This document shows, piece after piece, positions 6,288-12,385 of a DNA stretch of 16,326 nucleotides. How positions within the stretch are numbered: position 1 is the stretch's first letter; each line of letters starts with the position of its first letter. The notes below the pieces were generated by a model. That model ran no database searches. It was given only the letters and a program-made list of their open reading frames with translations, and was not told the origin of the DNA. A program made the position numbers and the translations under genes. The DNA comes from an uncultured Treponema sp. Its GTDB lineage: Bacteria; Spirochaetota; Spirochaetia; Treponematales; Treponemataceae. The stretch spans positions 1-16,326 of the forward strand of contig CAMOEE010000031.1 in the NCBI GenBank assembly GCA_946611835.1, given 5' to 3'.

Positions 6288-7674
6288 ATGGAAGACAGAT
6301 TTTTACCGATTGGCATTCAGGATTTTGCAAAACTTCGCAGTGAAAACTATGTTTATGTAGACAAGACTCAGTTTGTCTATCAGCTTACGAGGACAAGCAC
6401 GCCTTATTTTTTGAGCCGCCCGCGTCGATTTGGCAAAAGTCTTCTTCTTTCAACTCTGGAATATTACTTTCTCGGTAAAAAGGAACTATTTAAGGGGCTC
6501 GCGATTGAATCTCTTGAAAAAGAATGGATTGAGTACCCTGTTTTAAAGATCAGTTTTGGGGCGGATACTTACGAAAACAGGGACAAACTGCTTTCCGTTC
6601 TTGATGATATGCTGGCACAACTTGAATCAAAATTCGAAATCGAAAAAACTTCAGAGTATCCTTCCATAAGATTAAAAACGCTGATTCGTTCTGGCACCGA
6701 AAAAACAGGAAAACAGGTCGTCATCTTAATCGATGAATACGACAAGCCGATTCTCGATGCTCTCTATACCGAATACGAAGAGCCGAATCGTCAGGAATTG
6801 CGAAGCTTTTACAGCCCGCTCAAAGATTGCGACCAGTACATCAAATTTATTTTCATCACGGGAATCACGAAAGTAAGTCATGTGAACATTTTCAGCGGAT
6901 TGAATCAGTTGAACGACATCAGTTTGAACGCTGAATATTCTTCACTCTGTGGAATCTCAAAAGATGAACTCGAACAATATTTCTCGCCGGAAATTAAAGC
7001 TCTTGCAGAAAAACAGGAAATGACAGTCGCAGAGACAATGACAAAACTTGCTGAAATGTATGACGGTTATCATTTTACGCATGATGTTGAGGGTGTTTTC
7101 AATCCTTTCTGCCTTTTAAAATGCTTGAGCGAAAAAGATTTTGGTTCTTACTGGTTTGAAAGCGGCACGCCGTCTTTTCTTGTGAAAAGTCTTCAAAATC
7201 AGCCACTTGTACTTACGACGATAATAAACGGGCGAAAGGCAAAAGAGGACCAGTTCAAGAACTACGACCCGGACTCAAAAAACATGCTCCCTGTTGTCTA
7301 TCAGAGCGGCTACCTCACCATCAAAGGATTTCAAAAAGAAAGACGTCTTTATACGCTTGATTTTCCGAACCGCGAGGTTGAGGAAGGTTTTTTTGATGTC
7401 CTGCTTAAAAATGACAGGCTGGCGAGTGGTCTCTGAATTGCAGTCCGTGGCTGGCAGAAGCGATGTCGTTGTTGCAACAAAAGACGGCATTTTTATCTTT
7501 GAGCTTAAGATGGACAAAGGCAGGGAATTTGAGGAAGTCGCTAATGAAGGCTTGAAGCAGATTGACGCAAACGGTTACGCCCAAAGGTTCGCCGTCGCTG
7601 GAAAGACTATGCACAAAGTTGCTCTTGTGTTCTCAAGCGAAGGCAAAGGTCTTTTGGGCTGGAAAGTAGCCTGA
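6288..7674 (+). pseudogene. AAA-ATPase / PD-(D/E)XK nuclease-like gene, internally deleted and frameshifted
   Basis: The first frame (6288-7436, 382 residues) is a typical AAA-ATPase-like protein: LPIGIQDFAKLR at the N-terminus, the family P-loop RPRRFGKSLLLS near residue 44, Walker B VVILIDEYDKP near 146, then FPNREVEEGFF near 364. It stops soon after. The nuclease C-terminus (ELQSVAGRSDVVVATKDG and then FIFELK, supplying the D and ExK) continues in the +1 frame to 7674. Removing one A from the A5 run at 7407-7411 joins the two as DVLLKMTGWRVVSELQ. Even so, roughly 80-100 residues normally found between EEGFF and LLKMTG are missing compared with my memory of full-length members (about 520-560 residues; here about 460). 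So there is an internal deletion plus a single-base shift. The ATPase part could still be made. The family's role is unproven; defence or mobile-element association is often suggested. Confidence 0.85.
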
Positions 7675-7678
7675 ACAC

Positions 7679-7707
7679 TTGTTTTACCGTGAAAAATATG
7701 TGATAAT
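7679..7707 (+). promoter_or_regulatory. promoter of the toxin-antitoxin operon
   Basis: TTGTTT (7679-7684) and GATAAT (7702-7707) are separated by 17 bp, ideal for a vegetative sigma factor. The antitoxin ATG is at 7741. Confidence 0.7.
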
Positions 7708-7725
7708 TATGTGTATTTCACATAT
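7696..7725 (+). promoter_or_regulatory. operator-like inverted repeat of the toxin-antitoxin operon
   Basis: ATATGTGA (7696-7703) and TCACATAT (7718-7725) form a perfect 8-bp inverted repeat with a 14-bp spacer. It overlaps the -10 box and the predicted start site, the usual position for autorepression by a RelB-type antitoxin or the toxin-antitoxin complex. Confidence 0.65.
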
Positions 7726-7740
7726 AAGCGAGGTAATGCT

Positions 7741-8022
7741 ATGGCAAACTTAACAATCACTTTAGACGATGCGGACAAAAAAGGCATTTCAGAATTCTGT
7801 GACTACATCGGAATGTCGGTTTCCGGACTTTACAATGTGTTCACAAAAACTGTTTTGCGGGAAGGCCGCATTCCTTTTGAAATCGGCATTGAAAAGCCTA
7901 ACCGCAAGACAATCAAAGCAATGAAAGAAGGCGACAAACTGATAGAAAAATACAAAAAAGACCCAAAATCAGTAAAAACCTATACTGCTAGCGAAGCGAT
8001 AAAGGAGATGCAGTCATGGTAG
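7741..8022 (+). CDS. RelB/DinJ-family antitoxin
   Basis: The 93-residue protein starts at the ATG 7741, with AGG eight bases upstream. An earlier GTG at 7711 lies inside the operator and is unlikely. The N-terminus ANLTITLDDADKKGISEFC, followed by IGMSVSGLYNVFTKTVLREG and IPFEI, matches the ribbon-helix-helix DNA-binding part of RelB/DinJ antitoxins. The C-terminal half is rich in lysine and would wrap and inhibit the toxin. The stop overlaps the toxin start by 7 bases (ATGGTAG), giving tight translational coupling. The complex is expected to repress the operon through the inverted repeat at 7696-7725. Confidence 0.9.
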   Translation: MANLTITLDDADKKGISEFCDYIGMSVSGLYNVFTKTVLREGRIPFEIGIEKPNRKTIKAMKEGDKLIEKYKKDPKSVKTYTASEAIKEMQSW

Positions 8023-8312
8023 AAGAAAAGCGCGTTTATCAAGTTCAATGGACTAACCAATACAAAAAAGATGTAAAACTTGCCAAAAAACGTAATTACA
8101 AAATGGAAGAGCTATATTCTGTTGTAGAAAAACTCGCCAATGATGAAATTCTTGATGAACGCTACCACGATCACAATCTTGAAGGCAACTGGGAAGGACA
8201 CCGTGAGCTGCATATCCGTCCGGACTGGCTTTTGATTTACCAGAAAAAAGACAACCTGCTCATTCTTGAACTTTCGCGGACAGGAACACATTCAGATTTG
8301 TTTGGAAAATAA
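8016..8312 (+). CDS. YafQ-family mRNA interferase toxin (RelE superfamily)
   Basis: The 98-residue protein has the YafQ layout. His53 in RYHDHNL, then HRELHIRPDWLLIYQ (62-76) with His66 and Asp70, and SRTGTHSDLF (87-96) with His92 and Phe96 correspond to the catalytic His50, His63, Asp67, His87 and Phe91 of E. coli YafQ by pattern. Members cleave mRNA on the ribosome. All key residues are present, so the toxin appears intact. It overlaps the antitoxin gene. It is followed 29 bp later by the second copy of the lipoprotein regulatory block, whose palindrome could serve as the operon's terminator. Confidence 0.9.
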   Translation: MVEEKRVYQVQWTNQYKKDVKLAKKRNYKMEELYSVVEKLANDEILDERYHDHNLEGNWEGHRELHIRPDWLLIYQKKDNLLILELSRTGTHSDLFGK

Positions 8313-8341
8313 TTAATATCACACGGATTTCCCTCAACTCC

Positions 8342-8404
8342 CCAAAATTCAGTGGGTAAAACTCACTTTCTTTTCTTTCCGCATACGAATTACAATGCTC
8401 CTTA
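8342..8404 (+). promoter_or_regulatory. lipoprotein upstream regulatory block, copy B
   Basis: Same block as 5234-5296, with 59 of 63 positions identical. It contains the palindrome AGTGGGT-AAA-ACTCACT (8351-8367), GCATACGAAT and TACAAT (8391-8396). Identity drops sharply downstream in the coding region, so the upstream block is more conserved than the genes it precedes. Confidence 0.72.
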
Positions 8405-8423
8405 GTAAATACAAATTAAGGAG
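8398..8423 (+). promoter_or_regulatory. inverted repeat covering the ribosome binding site, copy B
   Basis: CTCCTTA (8398-8404) pairs with TAAGGAG (8417-8423), the latter being the Shine-Dalgarno sequence of the gene at 8430. The arms match copy A, while the loop differs in sequence and length (12 against about 7 bases on the same 7-bp stem). The same caveat about the transcription start applies. Confidence 0.62.
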
Positions 8424-8429
8424 ATTCTT

Positions 8430-9026
8430 ATGAAAAAGATTTTCAAAACATTGGCTGTGCTTGCGGCGGTCGCGGCACTGGGATTTGGTTTTGTTTCTTG
8501 TGGAGACAGTGGCGATGACAACAACGGCTCTGGAAGCCCAAGTTCTGGCGGCGGAAACGGCGGTGCAAGCTCAAAATTTGTTCCAGAAACAAACATAAAA
8601 ACTGCTTTTGCATGTCCATATTCTTATCAGACTTATAAGAGTGCTAGCGAGGCTATTGCAGCTGCTGAGAATGATGAAGACGTATTATTTTCTGAAGCAC
8701 GAATTAATTTCTATGAAGATGGAACTTTTATCGTTTATGAATATCAGTGTTGGTATAAGAAAAGGAACGGCAAAGTCGAAAAAGATGAGGAGTCTATTAG
8801 TCCAAGCTGTAAAGGCTCTTATACACTGACAGGAGAATTCACAGAAGGAACATTGAATCTTGTTTGCTCATACAATTTTTACAAGAATCCTTATCACCCT
8901 GAGCCTGAGTATAGTAAATGGCTAAAAGATAGCTTAGCAGTAGAAAGAACTTGCGTTATTTCAGGAAGCAAATTTGAGTGTGGAAATTTAGTGTCTAACT
9001 ACACAAATATATTCACAAAACAGTAA
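8430..9026 (+). CDS. single-domain lipoprotein related to the one at 5317
   Basis: The 198-residue product starts at an ATG with AAGGAG six bases upstream. It has a clear lipoprotein signal (MKKIFKTLAVLAAVAALGFG) with lipobox FVSC (Cys24), then a Gly/Ser/Asn-rich linker to about residue 48. The mature domain carries INFYEDGTF (92-100) and KGSYTLTGEFTEGTL (128-142), the same motif found twice in the 5317 lipoprotein. It contains several further cysteines (Cys62, Cys107, Cys127, Cys146, Cys175, Cys184). It is probably a membrane-anchored beta-sheet protein. The ligand and role are unknown. It shares its upstream block with the 5317 gene. Confidence 0.82.
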   Translation: MKKIFKTLAVLAAVAALGFGFVSCGDSGDDNNGSGSPSSGGGNGGASSKFVPETNIKTAFACPYSYQTYKSASEAIAAAENDEDVLFSEARINFYEDGTFIVYEYQCWYKKRNGKVEKDEESISPSCKGSYTLTGEFTEGTLNLVCSYNFYKNPYHPEPEYSKWLKDSLAVERTCVISGSKFECGNLVSNYTNIFTKQ

Positions 9027-9043
9027 TGTTTAAACTGTATTCA

Positions 9044-9066
9044 CAGGCTGTCGTTCGGGCAGCCTG
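9044..9066 (+). terminator. hairpin after lipoprotein B, weak terminator
   Basis: CAGGCTG (9044-9050) pairs with CAGCCTG (9060-9066) with a 9-base loop, 17 bp after the stop codon. No T-run follows, so intrinsic termination would be weak. Confidence 0.4.
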
Positions 9067-9096
9067 CACAATCATTCTATTATATGAGGTATTTTT

Positions 9097-9600
9097 ATGC
9101 AGAAACAAATATTCGTCGTCCGAGGCGTTTCCAACAGCGGAAAGACCCATACTGTAAATTACATCGCAGACCAGATTGTTCTTTCATACATGAGAAAGCA
9201 GTTTTCTTCGGTTTATTATGCAAAACTCAAGATAACTATAGAAGTGCTTTGGGGTACGGTAAAATGCGGAGAACTGATGTGCGTTATCACCATAGAATTT
9301 AAGGGTGTCAAAATCACAATCGGAATCTGTACGGCGGGCGATTTTGCGGAGGAAACTGCAAAAAGAGTGGAGAATCTTGTTTCTTACGGATGCGACATCA
9401 TAATCTGCGCGTGCAAGGGCGTTGAGGGAAAGCACGACAAGGTTTACAATGCGATTCTCGCCGTCGCCCAGGATTACGAGGCTGTTCCCCTGACGACAGA
9501 CCACCTTAAAGAAGAGCCTGATTCAATTGTAAAAACAAAGGTCGCAGACCCGATTCTTGAACAAACCTACAAGGCAATCGACGCATTTTTAAAGTTGTAA
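9097..9600 (+). CDS. P-loop NTPase-like protein of unknown function
   Basis: The 167-residue protein starts at an ATG with GAGG nine bases upstream. Residues 10-17 read GVSNSGKT, a Walker A loop, preceded by a hydrophobic strand QIFVVR. The segment CDIIICACKG is a candidate second strand of the nucleotide fold, with an aspartate before the hydrophobic run instead of after it. No transmembrane segment or other domain is evident, and the length is short for most ATPases. Nucleotide binding is likely; the reaction is unknown. It sits between the lipoprotein and a degraded toxin-antitoxin-like pair, a typical accessory location. I do not recognise a named family. Confidence 0.65.
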   Translation: MQKQIFVVRGVSNSGKTHTVNYIADQIVLSYMRKQFSSVYYAKLKITIEVLWGTVKCGELMCVITIEFKGVKITIGICTAGDFAEETAKRVENLVSYGCDIIICACKGVEGKHDKVYNAILAVAQDYEAVPLTTDHLKEEPDSIVKTKVADPILEQTYKAIDAFLKL

Positions 9601-9683
9601 CATATCTTTCACGGTACTAAAAACAACTTTTATTAAAAAAGAGTACCCTTAAACGCCAAAATAATGATTTATATTTAACCTTA

Positions 9684-9692
9684 TGTTATAAT
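9684..9692 (+). promoter_or_regulatory. extended -10 promoter before the DUF4160 remnant
   Basis: TGTTATAAT (9684-9692) is a perfect TATAAT with the upstream TGn extension. It would drive the DUF4160/DUF2442 pair and possibly the downstream signalling operon. Confidence 0.6.
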
Positions 9693-9720
9693 TCCTAAAA
9701 ACAATACCATTTAGGAGAAT
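9691..9720 (+). promoter_or_regulatory. inverted repeat covering the ribosome binding site, third instance
   Basis: TCCTAAA (9693-9699) pairs with TTTAGGA (9710-9716), extendable with a bulge to ATTCC and GGAGAAT. The right arm contains the Shine-Dalgarno TAGGAG before the ATG at 9725. The layout copies that of 5290-5310 and 8398-8423, but the surrounding sequence is unrelated. The left arm lies within 8 bp of the -10 box. Confidence 0.5.
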
Positions 9721-9724
9721 TGCC

Positions 9725-9855
9725 ATGCCAAGTATAAGCAAATTCTAAAGAAAATCGTAGAAGCATGGGCAACAATTCATAAGCAGGAACTTTTTGATTG
9801 CTGGGATTTGCTCTGTAAAGAAAACAGAGTCATAGAAATAGAACCATTACAGTAA
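9725..9855 (+). pseudogene. DUF4160-like gene remnant
   Basis: A good promoter and ribosome site lead to an ATG encoding MPSISKF and then a stop. MPSIS is the usual start of DUF4160 proteins. From 9742 another frame reads ILKKIVEAWATIHKQEL and ends ENRVIEIEPLQ at 9853-9855, which fits the C-terminus of the same family (full length about 80-90 residues). About 40 central codons are missing and the frame is broken at the junction. It sits 11 bp before a DUF2442 gene, its usual partner. Confidence 0.65.
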
Positions 9856-9866
9856 TAGAGGTCAAT

Positions 9867-10133
9867 ATGTTTAAGTGGATTGTAATTGATGTCGAACCTC
9901 GTACAGATTATACGCTTCTCATAACTTTTGCAAAAGGAAAAAAAAGAGTGTTTGATTGCAAGAAATTTTTATTTGACGAAGATTTTTTCGAAGAGATAAA
10001 AAATTTAGATTTTTTCATGAAAGCGAGAGCTGACCACCACACTGTAATGTGGAGTGAAAACCTTGATATTAGTCCTGAATACCTTTATAAAAACAGCATA
10101 AAGGAAAAAAAACATAGAAACCTCTTCTTATGA
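9867..10133 (+). CDS. DUF2442-family protein
   Basis: The 88-residue protein starts at an ATG with AGAGG five bases upstream. The pattern DVEPRTDYTLLITFAKGKKR, then VFDCKKFL, FFMKARADHHTVMWSENLDISPEYLY fits DUF2442, a small family often encoded with DUF4160 in toxin-antitoxin-like pairs. The gene appears complete, although its partner is broken. The stop overlaps the next ATG (ATGA at 10130-10133), so the downstream membrane protein is translationally coupled, perhaps only since an island insertion. The role of the family is not established. Confidence 0.78.
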   Translation: MFKWIVIDVEPRTDYTLLITFAKGKKRVFDCKKFLFDEDFFEEIKNLDFFMKARADHHTVMWSENLDISPEYLYKNSIKEKKHRNLFL

Positions 10134-10759
10134 ATAACGAAAAAGATAGATCGACACGAAGTTATTTTCCCCTCATCCTCTCCATCCTAATTTTCAGCAT
10201 TCTCGATTTCTGTGCTACCACTTTCTTTCAGGATATCCTTCACACGCCGCTTTTTTTCGACACGATTTTCATGATTGCCTCTCTTTTTGCTTTCGGTCCT
10301 GTCTCTGCCCTTTTTGAATATGTCATTTTTATATCCCTTGTGTGCGTGAAACTAATTTTTCTTTATGGGAAAACTGACCATGTTTATCTTTACACGCTTT
10401 CAGCCCTCACCATCATTCTTGTGACTCATCTTTTTGTCAGGCGCAAGGAAAAGCTTCATCAGGGCGTGAACCTCACTTTCCTCTATATTCTGACCGCTTC
10501 CATTCTTGCGGGGCTTGCCTGTTCCGTGGTTTCGGGCTTCATCGGGTACTTTACTTACAACTTGAATCAAAAAGACTGGACCTTCGACCAGATTATCTAT
10601 GCCTTCAACGGAGAACACTTTGACTTTCTTGCTTCTTCCATTCTGGGAAGAATTCCTGTAATCATTTTGGACAGAATCATCACAACTTTCGCGGGCTTCG
10701 GTGTGTACAAAATATATACTCGTATAATGTCGCACAGGCTTTCACGGAGGATGAATTAA
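10130..10759 (+). CDS. six-helix membrane protein, possible sensory partner of the kinase
   Basis: The 209-residue product has a short basic N-terminus and about six hydrophobic segments: roughly residues 14-35, 41-58, 62-81, 86-103, 112-140 and 167-193. The final segment, ILGRIPVIILDRIITTFAGF, and the overall size resemble S components of ECF-type vitamin transporters, but I have no decisive motif. It stops 18 bp before the histidine kinase gene and is in the same operon. A likely reading is that it binds a small molecule and signals to the kinase, whose own sensor part is very small. It might instead be a transporter regulated by the kinase pair. Confidence 0.6.
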   Translation: MNNEKDRSTRSYFPLILSILIFSILDFCATTFFQDILHTPLFFDTIFMIASLFAFGPVSALFEYVIFISLVCVKLIFLYGKTDHVYLYTLSALTIILVTHLFVRRKEKLHQGVNLTFLYILTASILAGLACSVVSGFIGYFTYNLNQKDWTFDQIIYAFNGEHFDFLASSILGRIPVIILDRIITTFAGFGVYKIYTRIMSHRLSRRMN

Positions 10760-10777
10760 ATTCTCGAATAGGACTTT

Positions 10778-11749
10778 ATGAAACGAATTACCCTTCCAGC
10801 CCTTGCAATAATTGCTTCTCTTCTCTTGTTTTCTTGCCACAGAAGCGAAACTGACTCTGAAACTTATTTTGCCGCTCAGCAGGAAACTGAGGCGGCCTCT
10901 CACAACGAACATAAATCTGCACCCTCAAAAGATGAAATAATCTCGGAACTTAAAAAGAAAAACCGTGAGCTTGAAGAGACTCACCAGCAATTTTTCACAT
11001 ATTTTCTTTGGCTTACCGCAACGATTCTTACAGGTTCTGTGATTCTTGTATTTTTGAATGCGCGTGAAAGCAAGCGAAAAGACAAAATCATCTACAGTTC
11101 CGAACAGTTTTTGCAGCATTCGATTCGGGTTCAGGAAGCCGAGCGCAAGAGAATCAGCCTTGAACTGCATGATTCTGTCGCGCAGAGCCTTCGCTATGTT
11201 TCCCTTCTGGCTGAAAATCTTTCTGACAGGGAAATTGCGGCAAAAATCATCACGACACAGAATGAGAACATCGAGAACATCAGAAAACTCTGCTACAACC
11301 TTACGCCGCCGGCCATCAACGGCAGCATAATGATTACTTCCTTGACGCTGCTTGGTCAGAAGATTTTTGACACCGAGGAAACTGGATTTAAATTCCGCGT
11401 TGTATGTGAGCCTTCCGTATCTTTTGAAAACTGGCCTGATGACAGGCTGATGAATCTTTACCGCATAGTCCAGGAAGCCTTGCAGAACATCCAGAAGCAC
11501 GCAAAGGCTAGCGAGACGACGGTCTTTTTTAGAAAACAGGGCGAGGACGGGCTGAAAATCATAATCACAGACGACGGATGCGGCATGGACGAAGCTCTCG
11601 TTGCACAGATAAACGCGGGACTTTTTGAAAATCTTGATGACCTTCACTTCGGGCTCAGAAATATCCTTGGGAGGGTAAAATTTCTGGGCGGAAGGGTGAC
11701 TTATTTTTCTGAGGAAGATTTCGGTACGCGCATTACCGTGGAGATTTAG
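10778..11749 (+). CDS. sensor histidine kinase (HisKA_3/NarX type) with lipoprotein-like signal
   Basis: The 323-residue protein starts at an ATG with AGGA four bases upstream. Residues 1-20 end in LLFSC, a lipobox with Cys20. A short hydrophilic, partly coiled-coil section (about 45-71) follows, then a transmembrane helix (72-94). The cytoplasmic part has the H-box AERKRISLELHDSVAQSLR with phospho-acceptor His131, N-box NLYRIVQEALQNIQKHAKAS (226-245), G1 box DDGCGM (265-270) and HFGLRN. These are features of the NarX/DegS kinase class. The periplasmic sensor region is only about 50 residues, so it may rely on the membrane protein encoded upstream. Two bases separate its stop from the response regulator. 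A non-cleaved N-terminal helix is an alternative to lipid anchoring. Confidence 0.9.
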   Translation: MKRITLPALAIIASLLLFSCHRSETDSETYFAAQQETEAASHNEHKSAPSKDEIISELKKKNRELEETHQQFFTYFLWLTATILTGSVILVFLNARESKRKDKIIYSSEQFLQHSIRVQEAERKRISLELHDSVAQSLRYVSLLAENLSDREIAAKIITTQNENIENIRKLCYNLTPPAINGSIMITSLTLLGQKIFDTEETGFKFRVVCEPSVSFENWPDDRLMNLYRIVQEALQNIQKHAKASETTVFFRKQGEDGLKIIITDDGCGMDEALVAQINAGLFENLDDLHFGLRNILGRVKFLGGRVTYFSEEDFGTRITVEI

Positions 11750-11751
11750 AA

Positions 11752-12378
11752 ATGAACAAGACTTTTTTCATAATCGACGATCATGACTTGCTTCGGCGCG
11801 GGACAATTTCTTATCTAGAAGCCAGCTCGGACTGGAAAAGTGCGGGCGATGCGAAGGATGGCGAAAAAGCCCTTAGTGAACTTAAAAACTTTGCAAAAGA
11901 AGACAATTTGCCCGCCATAATCATCTGTGACTTGAATTTCTACGGAAAGAATACCGGCAGCAATCTGATTGAAGAAATCCGCGCGCTTTATCCAAAGCAG
12001 AAAATCATCGCTTACTCGATGTTTTCGGGGCCTTTCCTTGTGCAAAACACGATTGACAGGGGAGCGAACGGCTACATCTCAAAGAATTCTGATTCAGAAG
12101 TGCTGCTTCTTGGAATGGAAAAAGTGCTTGAGGGAGAAACTTTCATTCAGGACGGAATCAGGCAGGAACTTGAAAGCTACAATTCAGTCCTTGATGCGCT
12201 GACCGTCCGCGAAAAGGAAGTGATTGACCTTCTTTTGAACAACCTTTCTAACAGTCAGATTGCCGAGCGGCTGAACATCAAGAAAAGGGCCGTCGAAAAT
12301 TATATTTCAAGCATTTACGAGAAAACCGACATCAACGACAGGAAAACGCTGATTAAAAAGTTCGGCGAAGAAAGGTAA
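11752..12378 (+). CDS. NarL/LuxR-family response regulator
   Basis: The 208-residue protein has a receiver domain with acidic pair Asp9-Asp10, phospho-acceptor Asp60 in IIICDLNF, Ser89 and Lys111 (ISKN). A LuxR-type helix-turn-helix follows (about 148-205): LTVREKEVIDLLLNNLSNSQIA, then KKRAVENYISSIYEK. It should bind DNA as a phosphorylated dimer and act with the kinase encoded 2 bp upstream. Its ribosome site GGAG lies within the end of the kinase gene. Target genes are not evident in the window. The operon ends 7 bp from the convergent gene's stop, with no terminator visible. Confidence 0.93.
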   Translation: MNKTFFIIDDHDLLRRGTISYLEASSDWKSAGDAKDGEKALSELKNFAKEDNLPAIIICDLNFYGKNTGSNLIEEIRALYPKQKIIAYSMFSGPFLVQNTIDRGANGYISKNSDSEVLLLGMEKVLEGETFIQDGIRQELESYNSVLDALTVREKEVIDLLLNNLSNSQIAERLNIKKRAVENYISSIYEKTDINDRKTLIKKFGEER

Positions 12379-12385
12379 GCTTCCC

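Noticed and set aside
9613..9647. GGTACT/AGTACC hairpin after the P-loop gene as a terminator
   Set aside because: The stem is only 6 bp, the loop is over 20 bases, and no T-run follows.
4490..9855. Integron cassette array
   Set aside because: The repeats are short, unequal in context and lack attC-like paired arms; gene orientations are mixed and no integrase is present.
10925..11647. 240-residue open frame on the minus strand
   Set aside because: It lies wholly opposite the histidine kinase, whose motifs are unmistakable; the antisense frame has no recognisable features.
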